From QNYQ01 sp964542985 (GTDB lineage Archaea > Thermoproteota > Thermoprotei_A > Sulfolobales > Pyrodictiaceae): a stretch of DNA of 50,463 nt. Below are positions 7,742-14,518 of this stretch, piece after piece. The translations under genes were made by a program, and so were the position numbers. Numbering within the stretch: the stretch's first letter is position 1; the number at the start of each line of letters is the position of its first letter. The DNA lies in assembly GCA_964542985.1 (NCBI GenBank), contig CAZIWH010000007.1, positions 1 through 50,463 of the forward strand, given 5' to 3'. Under the pieces are notes generated by a model. It did not search any database. It saw nothing but the letters and a program-made list of their open reading frames with translations, and was not told the DNA's origin.

Positions 7742-8929
7742 TTAGGGCTTGGGGTGGTAGAGGCGGTTTAGGTAGCTCTGCTCCCACTGGTCCTTGTGCA
7801 TGGTGTACTCCTTCTTTGGTACTGGGTCTTTGCTCGCCTTTGGAGGCTTGGTGGTGAAGTTTAGGCCGAACTGGACGCTCTCGGTCTCCAGGCGGCCCTC
7901 AAGGTTGCCGAGGTAAGCCCAGCCGAGGAAGGCGTACTGTACCTTGTAGGGCTCCGCGCCTAGCCCCAGATCCTCGAGCACCTTGTTGGCAGCGTAGAGG
8001 CTGCTCTCATACGCTATCTCCTGGTTCTTGGGGAAGGGTAGTTTGGCTACATCGCCTGCGGCGAGCACGTCGTCGTACCGTGGGCTGCGGAGGTCGGTGG
8101 GACTCCTCACCTCCATCCAGGGCTTGCCTAGGCCTGCCTCCTCTACGAACCTGGGGGCTCTGTTGGGCTCTAGGGCTGCGAGCACAGTGTAGGGAAGCTT
8201 CTCACCGTCGCTCAACACTATGTAGTTGGGGCCTATCTCGGTTATCTCCCTGTTAGTTATCAGCTCGACGCCTGCCTGTTCGAACCTCTCTGCTATGAGG
8301 TCTGCTATTACTCCGGGCTGGGGCTTGGGGTTGGCGTCCACGTGTATCAGCCTGACCTTGTCGCGGACGCCGCGGTGCTTGAGCACAGTGTGTATCGCCA
8401 TTGTCGTCTCACTTGGGGCGGGGGCGCAGCGGTAGGGCTGCTTGGGCGCGTAGACTATGACGGTGCCCTCCTTTATGCTCCATATACGGTGCTGTAGGAC
8501 GTCTACGCGGCCGGGGTCGTAGGCCGTGGCGTTCCTCCACCAGTTCTCCTTGTAGCCCTCTATCCCGGAGCCGTCGTAGACCACGCCGGGGGCGACGAGG
8601 AGGTAGTCGTAGCTTAGCTTTAGGGGCTCCACTGGGGCTCTTGTGGGGGACTCGACGGCCTCCACTACACGGTTGGCGGGGTCTATGCGGGTGACGAGCC
8701 CCTGGACAACCCTTATGCCCTTCCTTGCGGCCTCCTCGTAGCCCCTCGTTATCCTATCGTAGCTCTGCTCGCGGGTTAGAATTAGGGGCCTACTGGGCCC
8801 AGCCATGTAGAAGCTGTCCTTGGTCACTACTGTGATCTCGACGTTGCCTCCCGCCTTGTCTACGAGGGCGTGGGCGAACCCCATGCCGGCTATGCCGCCA
8901 CCTATTACGAGGATTCTCTTAGCGGCCAT
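7742..8929 (-). CDS. Sulfide:quinone oxidoreductase-like FAD protein
   Basis: The 395-residue flavoprotein has the dinucleotide site GGGIAG at 10-15, a second Rossmann segment (GTVIVYAPKQPYRCAPAP, about 155-172) and the late FAD-binding VLAAGDVAKLP. Length and layout match the sulfide:quinone oxidoreductase / flavocytochrome c sulfide dehydrogenase group. It has a single Cys, C168, at the YRCAPAP position; canonical enzymes need a second Cys near the C-terminus. The role may therefore be that of another membrane-associated NADH or sulfide-related dehydrogenase. The C-terminus (from about 340) carries aromatic, basic residues that could touch the membrane. GAGGT stands just before the ATG. It has its own promoter region upstream. 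Confidence 0.85.
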   Translation of the reverse strand: MAAKRILVIGGGIAGMGFAHALVDKAGGNVEITVVTKDSFYMAGPSRPLILTREQSYDRITRGYEEAARKGIRVVQGLVTRIDPANRVVEAVESPTRAPVEPLKLSYDYLLVAPGVVYDGSGIEGYKENWWRNATAYDPGRVDVLQHRIWSIKEGTVIVYAPKQPYRCAPAPSETTMAIHTVLKHRGVRDKVRLIHVDANPKPQPGVIADLIAERFEQAGVELITNREITEIGPNYIVLSDGEKLPYTVLAALEPNRAPRFVEEAGLGKPWMEVRSPTDLRSPRYDDVLAAGDVAKLPFPKNQEIAYESSLYAANKVLEDLGLGAEPYKVQYAFLGWAYLGNLEGRLETESVQFGLNFTTKPPKASKDPVPKKEYTMHKDQWEQSYLNRLYHPKP

Positions 8930-9093
8930 GAGACCTCACCACGGAAACGCGGGTTAATGTCTACGCATGTTGCATACGGCCTCAGTGTGGGAAGTAAAAA
9001 CAGTTACGGCTATAGAAAAAACCAAACTAACAACAACGCAGTAAACCTATGACAAGCACTTGCTGTATGAAGCAAAGGGATGGAAAGTACTGG

Positions 9094-9194
9094 GGGCTCA
9101 GCGATGCGGGGCTACGCGCATCCCCTCCGGTTGGGAGGGCTTGCACGGGAAACAGAACCGGGGTCTCTCATCACGGCAGCCGGTCGTGGAGCCC
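9094..9194. other. Possible structured RNA or 3'-end structure (weak)
   Basis: An outer pair GGGCTC (9094-9099) / GAGCCC (9189-9194) encloses three perfect hairpins: GATGCG/CGCATC (9103-9108, 9117-9122), CCCTCC/GGGAGG (9123-9128, 9133-9138) and CACG/CGTG (9172-9175, 9185-9188). The layout is a four-way junction but has no tRNA T-loop. It lies directly after the stop of the minus-strand gene at 9194-9487 and could be its transcript end. GC-rich DNA gives chance stems, so confidence is low. Confidence 0.2.
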
Positions 9195-9487
9195 TAGCCC
9201 TCCCTATTCTTCTCCTTCTTCTCAGCCTCCTCTAGCGCCTTTGCCAGCTTCTCTCCCAGTACGAAGTCTCGTAGCAGAGTAGTGGCGGCGGCAACGAATG
9301 TGAAGCCCGCTAGCCCGGCCATAAGCCCGGCGGTCACCATGGGTGGGTTGGCTGAGAGGTAGCCCAGGCTGTAGCTGAAGAACCGGTAGCCCAGATACAG
9401 CATAGCCGCCCCCGCAGCCACTGCCACGACGGAGCGCAGCGTCTCCAGTACTCCCTGCGGCCTAGGCACAGCGTAACCCTCCCGCAT
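9194..9487 (-). CDS. Small membrane protein with two TM helices
   Basis: The 97-residue protein has two hydrophobic helices (about 18-38 and 48-68) and a charged C-terminal tail ending in a Glu/Lys run. It is not a family I recognise. The coding frame is clean and composition is protein-like, but no strong ribosome site precedes the ATG at 9487. It is divergent from the gene at 9572. Confidence 0.6.
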   Translation of the reverse strand: MREGYAVPRPQGVLETLRSVVAVAAGAAMLYLGYRFFSYSLGYLSANPPMVTAGLMAGLAGFTFVAAATTLLRDFVLGEKLAKALEEAEKKEKNREG

Positions 9488-9571
9488 CCATACACGAGCT
9501 GAGGCCTCGGCGCGGGGTTTATCCCCGTCCCGGCGGCGCCCAGAAGGCCGCTGGACCGCTGCAGGAGGTCT

Positions 9572-9943
9572 ATGGGCGACTTGCAGGCGTACAAGTGTCC
9601 TCCCCTGCTGCCCTGCTATCTTGTAGAGCTCTACGTGTCTCAGCCACTGTTCACGCTGCTAGTGGACACGCTGGTGGCAGTGGGTGTCCTGATGTTCTCA
9701 GGGTTGGTCGCGGCTAAGGCTGCCAGGAGGCTCCGCTTGGGGCCACGGGGTGTGTGGCTCCTCCAAGTAGTGTTGGCCTCCACGCTTGTACTGGTACATG
9801 AGTACATTAAGGAGGGGTACTTCTTCGACCCACGGGATCTTCGCGTATTCCCGCCGAGGAGCCACGAGTCCTTCCTCGTATACATGGTAGTGTTGGCCAC
9901 TGTGCTCCGCGTGCTTGGTGTCCCGGTGCCGCCCCCCTCCTAG
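9572..9943 (+). CDS. Small membrane protein
   Basis: The 123-residue protein has three likely TM helices (about 27-48, 60-78 and 102-118) separated by basic loops. A GGAGG lies just before the ATG. No family recognised. Its TAG stop sits in a CTAG that also forms the stop of the convergent sfsA-like gene, so the two genes overlap by 4 bases. Function unknown. Confidence 0.65.
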   Translation: MGDLQAYKCPPLLPCYLVELYVSQPLFTLLVDTLVAVGVLMFSGLVAAKAARRLRLGPRGVWLLQVVLASTLVLVHEYIKEGYFFDPRDLRVFPPRSHESFLVYMVVLATVLRVLGVPVPPPS

Positions 9944-10635
9944 CTGCATGGCTCCACCTTGACCGGGCCAACGTAGTATACGAGGAGCTTGTCATCCCTA
10001 AGCCTCGGCTCAACCCGGTAGGCCAGGTAGCCTAGCTGGTGGCGGAGCCCGCAGAGCCTCGAGGCCAGGAGAGGATCTACGCGTCTCTCGGGGCGGAGGC
10101 TAGTAGCATCTGGGCGGAGAATAGTGAAGACTATGAGCCCGTAAACTCCGTGGCGGCTCGCGGCGGCTAGGGCCTCTAACTGTCTTACCGCCCTCCTACT
10201 GGGAGCATCGGGGAAGTAGGCCACCCCGCTCCTGGCGAGGTTAGTGCCCTTGACCTCTATGAGCACTATCTCGCCTCCTGGGGCACGGGCCACGTAGTCT
10301 ACCCTAGTGCCGTTTATCATACGCTCCGCCGCAATAATGCTGAGCCCTGGAGCCAGGTGGCGCATGGCTGCCGGGAGGAGCTTGTTCGGCAGCCTCGTGT
10401 CCTCTAGTACAAGGATATCCCTGTCCCATGCTGCTACAACGTCGCAGCTCGTCCTCCTCCCCGGCCTCCACGCCTGACGGACGAGGAGCCTAACCCCCGG
10501 CCGGAGGAGATGCCGCAGCCTACCAGGGTCGTGGAGGTGGCACAATGCTCCGCCACGGAGCCTGACGGTGAACCTCGAGACCCTCTCCTCAAACACGGCC
10601 CCCGATACCGGGCCGATGTTGAGGAGCAGCGTCAA
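9940..10635 (-). CDS. sfsA: SfsA family protein (nuclease-like)
   Basis: The 231-residue protein matches SfsA in length and order: an N-terminal OB-like part (FTVRLRGGALCHLHDPGRL, with the typical HxxxPGRL) and a C-terminal restriction-endonuclease-like part with RVDYVARAP, an IEVKGTNL segment (E-x-K active site), FPDAPSRRAVRQLEAL and a YGLIVFTILR strand. SfsA was named for sugar fermentation in E. coli, but its fold suggests DNA binding or cleavage. The start is a TTG at 10635 that overlaps the stop of the upstream sixA frame (TTGA), so the two were one operon. Confidence 0.9.
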   Translation of the reverse strand: MTLLLNIGPVSGAVFEERVSRFTVRLRGGALCHLHDPGRLRHLLRPGVRLLVRQAWRPGRRTSCDVVAAWDRDILVLEDTRLPNKLLPAAMRHLAPGLSIIAAERMINGTRVDYVARAPGGEIVLIEVKGTNLARSGVAYFPDAPSRRAVRQLEALAAASRHGVYGLIVFTILRPDATSLRPERRVDPLLASRLCGLRHQLGYLAYRVEPRLRDDKLLVYYVGPVKVEPCS

Positions 10636-11108
10636 CGCCCCTGTACGCCCATGGCTGCTAAAGCCAGGCGGGGCGTTATCAACTCTATGAGTCTACCCGC
10701 CTTCTTGGCAAGCTTCTCCGCCTCAACGACGGCTACGGCGCCGGGAGCTAGAGTCACGTCTCCTCCCCCTATGAGGTAGCGGGGCAACTCCTCCGCGCCT
10801 TGAGAGTGGGTTGCGATGAGGCTGCCGGCCTGGGGGGCGGAGCCTATCCAGGCTCCGGCAGCCTACGCGGCTGGGGTCGAGTTCCTCGGTCACTATTACC
10901 CCGGCGTCCGTCACCCGTGCCACAATGTCCGCGGTCTCCCGTGCCCTACGGAGAGGACTAGTGTAGATAACAGTGGGCTTGACGGGGAGTAGCCGTGCCC
11001 GGCCTCAGCTTCTCTCCTACCCTCCTCGGTAAGCCACCTTGCCTCGTCGCTCCCGGCTTCCTCCCTGGACACGGCCCTGCCATGCCTCATCATCATCATG
11101 AATAGCAT
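10632..11108 (-). pseudogene. SixA-type histidine phosphatase, frameshifted
   Basis: The N-terminal part (MMMMRHGRAVSREE, WLTEEGRREAE) carries the RHG phosphohistidine motif of the phosphoglycerate-mutase/SixA family. The rest of a normal SixA is present but in other frames: KPTVIYTSPLRRARETADIV, then VTEELDPS, then SLIATHSQGAEELPRYL with the second active-site His. At least two frame shifts are needed, near 10985-10995 (after GGCACGGCTACTCCCC) and near 10825-10840 (a run of six C). Both sit by homopolymers, so sequencing error is as likely as true decay. If intact the enzyme would remove phosphate from phosphohistidine. It is co-oriented with and overlaps sfsA. Confidence 0.75.
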
Positions 11109-11200
11109 GGCTATGGTGTCCCCTCCGTTTGTAGTAAAACAAGTGGAGCTGAAATACCCTTCCCCTTCCCTCGGGCGCGTGGCCGAGGAGGTGTGGTGCT

Positions 11201-11749
11201 TTGGCTCGCATAGGCAGCTTTAGGCGCCTCATGTTGCTGGTTCTTGCTGGGTGGGCCCTCGAGGCCCTAAACTATACGGCTCTCATAGAGGCGAGGCATG
11301 CTGGCGCTGCTGGGGTAGGCTTTGCGGAGATGTATGTAAGGGTGTTCCTAATCGGCCTCCCTGCCGATTTTGCTAGACTGCTGCTGTTCATGGCGGCTCT
11401 GTGGCTATCAGCCTGGATAGTGGATAGGCGGGTTGACGGCAAGCTCTGCCTGGAAGCGGCTGGTTACGCGTCGCTGGTAACGGGCATAGTGTTGGCTGGG
11501 CTGGCGCCCTTCGCGGGTGTTGACGGGTTTACGAGGTTTGTTAACGTCTCCCTGGCCACCTCTATCGCTGCTGGCGCCCTGGGGCTGGCTTGGGGGCTGA
11601 CGGAGCTAGGAGTAAGGATGGAGACCTGGAGGCTGGTCGCGGCCTCTGTGTTCGCCTCGATGCTGCTATACCTTGGCCCCGGGGTCTTCGTCACACCGCA
11701 GTCAAGGTTCTATGCGACAGTCTACAGTATACTCGTCCACAAAGGCTAG
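11201..11749 (+). CDS. Polytopic membrane protein
   Basis: The 182-residue protein has about five TM helices with few charges inside them. Start is TTG at 11201 with GAGGTG nearby upstream. The family is not recognised. It is divergent from sixA and converges on the radical SAM gene, with which it shares a CTAG stop (11746-11749). Confidence 0.7.
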   Translation: MARIGSFRRLMLLVLAGWALEALNYTALIEARHAGAAGVGFAEMYVRVFLIGLPADFARLLLFMAALWLSAWIVDRRVDGKLCLEAAGYASLVTGIVLAGLAPFAGVDGFTRFVNVSLATSIAAGALGLAWGLTELGVRMETWRLVAASVFASMLLYLGPGVFVTPQSRFYATVYSILVHKG

Positions 11750-12837
11750 GGGATGACCTCGGTGGACTCCTCAAGGGGATCGTAGAACGCGTCCGCGGGG
11801 GACATGAGGCTCCTCTCTATAGCGCGTAGCACGGCCGGCGTCACGACGCGGAGGACTATGTCTATGCTCCTCTTGGTTACCTCGTCAAGGGCTTTCAACC
11901 CCCTGGTGCTCCAGTAGCTCTTCTCCGCCTGCGCGTATAGGCAGCGGCCACCGCAGAGCTGGAAGTAGGGGCATCCCCTGCACGGCTCTATGAAGCGCTG
12001 GAGGCTCCTAAGCCTCTCCCTATCGAGACCGTCCCACACGGTGCCAACCGTGGCCCATTTCTCGCGGACAGCGATAGGGCAGGCGAGCACCCTGCCGTCC
12101 GTGTTCACGGCGAAGGCGGTGCGGCCGGCGCCGCAGGGCGGCCAGGAGACGCCGCCGTGAAGCAGCGCCGAGACCAGGCCGTGGAAGGGCACTATGCGGC
12201 GCAGCCTCTCCTGGGGCCTCTCCGCGGTCCAGTGGGCGAGCCTCTCCAGGCCCGGAAGGTAGCTAGACTCGGCCCAGGACTTGATGTCCCATTCCTCCCC
12301 CCATACTGCGTTGAGCTGCCAGTGCGTCTTGTCAAACCCTAGGGAGAGGAGATGCATCACGTCCCGATCTATCACGGTGTCCCTTGTCACGGTCATCCTC
12401 GCAACTATCCTGGAGGGGCCGCCGAGCCGCTCCCGTAGCCTCTGGAGGCGGCGCAGCGCCTCCACCACTCTCTTGTAGACGCCGCGGCCCCTCCACTTGT
12501 CCGTAACCTCCTCCACGCCGTCTATGCTGAGCAGCGCGGCGTCCATGGCGGCCCAGTACTCGTCACCCAGCAGGTGGTGCAGTGTAGCGTTCGTCTGTAT
12601 TCCGAACCTCGCCCTCCCCCGGAGCTCGTCAATAACCTCCCTAATGAACCTGGGGTTTAGCAGTGGCTCTCCGCCATAGAAGAACACGACGGGGTCGGGG
12701 TCTATGCTCAGTATGAAGTCTCGCAGCTCTGCTGCGGTGAACCGGGGCCGGGGCGGCGAATACTCCGGCGGGAAGCCGCCGCCACAGTACCTGCAGCGCA
12801 GGTTGCATGCCCCCGTTGTGAGCACGAACCAGAGCAT
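11746..12837 (-). CDS. Radical SAM protein with SPASM-like C-terminus, AF1577-type
   Basis: The N-terminal region has the radical SAM cluster motif CNLRCRYC (CX3CX2C) right after MLWFVLTTGA, then a FFYGGEPLL segment for SAM binding. The C-terminal part has a chain of Cys (WPPCGAGRTAF, VLACPIA, EPCRGCPYFQLCGGRCLYA), as in SPASM domains that bind extra Fe-S clusters. Such proteins usually modify peptides or mature enzymes; this one resembles the archaeal AF1577-type group of putative peptide modifiers (from memory). I prefer the ATG at 12837 because the family starts near the first strand; a TTG at 12873 is also possible. No small peptide substrate gene is obvious next to it. Confidence 0.85.
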   Translation of the reverse strand: MLWFVLTTGACNLRCRYCGGGFPPEYSPPRPRFTAAELRDFILSIDPDPVVFFYGGEPLLNPRFIREVIDELRGRARFGIQTNATLHHLLGDEYWAAMDAALLSIDGVEEVTDKWRGRGVYKRVVEALRRLQRLRERLGGPSRIVARMTVTRDTVIDRDVMHLLSLGFDKTHWQLNAVWGEEWDIKSWAESSYLPGLERLAHWTAERPQERLRRIVPFHGLVSALLHGGVSWPPCGAGRTAFAVNTDGRVLACPIAVREKWATVGTVWDGLDRERLRSLQRFIEPCRGCPYFQLCGGRCLYAQAEKSYWSTRGLKALDEVTKRSIDIVLRVVTPAVLRAIERSLMSPADAFYDPLEESTEVIP

Positions 12838-12873
12838 CGCCAGGCAGCCCCACGGGCTGGGCCACGCGGCCAA

Positions 12874-13155
12874 CTAGGGGCGATGCCTGAAGCCCCCAGC
12901 TAAGGTGGCTAACGCCACGCTTGCAGCAGCCCCGGCTGCGGCGTAGAGAAGCGAGACAACCGCCACGCCAACAGTCCCGGTACTGCTCTCGCGCCCTGCC
13001 TCGGCGCCAACCATGGCTACCAAGGCTACGACCAAGCCTAGGAGAACCAGGCTGCCGGCCCTCCTAGCAGCCCGGCCCTTAGGTGTACGCGAAGCCGCCA
13101 TTCCCGATAAGACGCCCACCAAGAGAATGGCCACGAGCAGCGCAGCCTCCAACAC
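12874..13155 (-). CDS. Small membrane protein, probable N-terminal half of a LysO-type lysine exporter
   Basis: The 93-residue protein has three hydrophobic helices, the first with a GxxxG-like VGVLSGMAA. On its own it has no clear family, but LysO exporters of bacteria have a short N-terminal half of this size, and the C-terminal half is encoded just across the divergent promoter (13236-13850). In many archaea the two halves are separate genes. Start is GTG at 13155 (or TTG 13152). The radical SAM gene follows on the same strand. Confidence 0.6.
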   Translation of the reverse strand: MLEAALLVAILLVGVLSGMAASRTPKGRAARRAGSLVLLGLVVALVAMVGAEAGRESSTGTVGVAVVSLLYAAAGAAASVALATLAGGFRHRP

Positions 13156-13191
13156 CCGGCGACCCCGGGCAGCGAGCCCCCTGCACCGTCA

Positions 13192-13201
13192 TATTAGGCT
13201 C
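13192..13201. promoter_or_regulatory. Shared divergent promoter region of the two LysO halves
   Basis: The 80 bases between the two divergent starts are GC-rich except for one AT-rich block (CATATTAGG) that could serve as a TATA box in either direction. It would tie expression of the two halves together. Confidence 0.3.
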
Positions 13202-13235
13202 CCGGGAGGCTGCCCCACGGGGTATAGGCGGGGCT

Positions 13236-13850
13236 ATGAGCGGCTTGAGGCCGGCACGGATAATGCTCGTAGAGGCCTCCCCGCTGCTGAGCTTCCTTGC
13301 GGGCCTAGCCGCTGGACGCCTAGGCTATGAGCCCCCCGGCTGGCTCCCCATAATCCTCCTCTCAGCGCTGGTCTATGTAGCGGGCTTCGAGATAGGATAT
13401 ACTGCTAGGCATCGGCTGCGCATGGCCCGCAGAGCCCTCAAGACGGGGCTCGGGCTCGCCGCCGCGGCCCTCGTGTCTGCGCTGCTTGTGGGGGCGGCGC
13501 TTACCCCTATCTCCGGTTTAACGGTGAGAGAGTCTCTTGCGGTGTCGATGGCCTCGGGCTGGTACACATTGGCCGCGCCGGTGCTAGCGGCCTGCTCCCC
13601 CTACGCTGGGGCAGTCGGGCTCCTCGCCAACATGTTTAGAGAAGTACTCCACATCGCTCTCTACCCGGTGCTCGCCCGCAGAGGGCTACGGGTCGAAGCA
13701 GTAGCCGCCGCAGGTGCCACAGCGATGGACACGGGTCTCCCCGTGATAGCGCTCTACGGCGGCGCGGACGCGGCGGCGGCAGCCAGTGTTCAGGGGCTCG
13801 TCTTGACGCTTATCGCTCCTCTCCTGGTTCCAGCTGTAGCCGGCTGCTAG
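13236..13850 (+). CDS. lysO: LysO-type lysine exporter, C-terminal half
   Basis: The protein (204 residues from ATG 13236) matches the second half of LysO (YbjE of E. coli): LTVRESLAVSMASGWYTLAAP, NMFREVLHIALYPVL, ATAMDTGLPVIALYGG and a final helix (LVLTLIAPLLVP). LysO exports lysine and thialysine across the cytoplasmic membrane. A longer frame to 13083 would overlap the divergent small gene, so I choose the internal ATG. The missing first half is probably the divergent gene at 12874-13155. The stop shares a CTAG with the convergent phosphoesterase gene. Confidence 0.88.
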   Translation: MSGLRPARIMLVEASPLLSFLAGLAAGRLGYEPPGWLPIILLSALVYVAGFEIGYTARHRLRMARRALKTGLGLAAAALVSALLVGAALTPISGLTVRESLAVSMASGWYTLAAPVLAACSPYAGAVGLLANMFREVLHIALYPVLARRGLRVEAVAAAGATAMDTGLPVIALYGGADAAAAASVQGLVLTLIAPLLVPAVAGC

Positions 13851-14440
13851 CGTTTGAGGCGACGCAGCATGGGCTTAACAGAGCCGCCGGCCACCTCTAT
13901 AATGGCGTAGTAGCCGCGCGCCAGCGGGCCAGCATTCACAACCACCGTGCCGCCGAGCCGGCCGACTCCGCGCGCCTCGTGTATATGTCCGCACATGTGG
14001 AGCAACGGCTTCTTCTCCTCCACAAGTCTCCTCACAGCATCGCTGCCCGCGTGTACGCCGGCATACGTGAGGTCAAGCACTCCCAGAGGCGGATGGTGGG
14101 ACACGAGCAACTCGAACTCTGCTCCCAAGAGCCTCTCCGCGTCCACGCTGGGGCTCCAGCCGCCAACGCCTGCAACACGTATACCCTTCAACACGGCGAC
14201 ACGCGCCTCAACGAGCACGCCGGCCTCAAGCAGCCGCTCCCTCACAGAAGCGCCGTCAAGGTTACCCGTGACGGCGGCCACCGGGGCAGCGGCGTAGCGC
14301 AGCAACGCCTCCACCGCCGGGAGGCAGTCATGGTCGCCGCTGTGGACTACAAGGTCGTAGGCCTCGCGCCTCAGCACCCCCTTCAAAGCATTGACCGCAC
14401 AGTGGCTGTCACTCACGTGGAGCACCAGCATGGCAGACAC
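13847..14440 (-). CDS. Metallophosphoesterase, YfcE/MJ0936-like
   Basis: The 197-residue protein shows all metallophosphoesterase motifs in order: DSH (near residue 11), GDHD (35-38), GNLD (59-62), SHHPP, and CGHIHEA, then VVNAGPL. These residues bind two metal ions. The size and motif set fit the small YfcE/MJ0936 group of phosphodiesterases, with unknown natural substrate. The usual GNxD/H motif reads GNLD here. It is convergent with lysO and divergent from the glycosyltransferase gene. Confidence 0.92.
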   Translation of the reverse strand: MSAMLVLHVSDSHCAVNALKGVLRREAYDLVVHSGDHDCLPAVEALLRYAAAPVAAVTGNLDGASVRERLLEAGVLVEARVAVLKGIRVAGVGGWSPSVDAERLLGAEFELLVSHHPPLGVLDLTYAGVHAGSDAVRRLVEEKKPLLHMCGHIHEARGVGRLGGTVVVNAGPLARGYYAIIEVAGGSVKPMLRRLKR

Positions 14441-14518
14441 GCCTCCCCGCGCCCTGGAGGCGCCGCGCCGAGTATCTTAACCCAGCAGCCCCGTCCCCGA
14501 GCCTCCAGGGCGCGGCAG

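Noticed and set aside
9094..9194. tRNA gene
   Set aside because: A cloverleaf-like set of stems exists but the T-loop, anticodon-loop size and conserved bases do not fit; kept only as a weak structure.
13979..14518. Upstream extension of the glycosyltransferase frame
   Set aside because: It lies over the phosphoesterase gene on the other strand, which has a full set of motifs, and it has no hydrophobic or family-like content; GTG 14519 after a TATA-like box is a better start.
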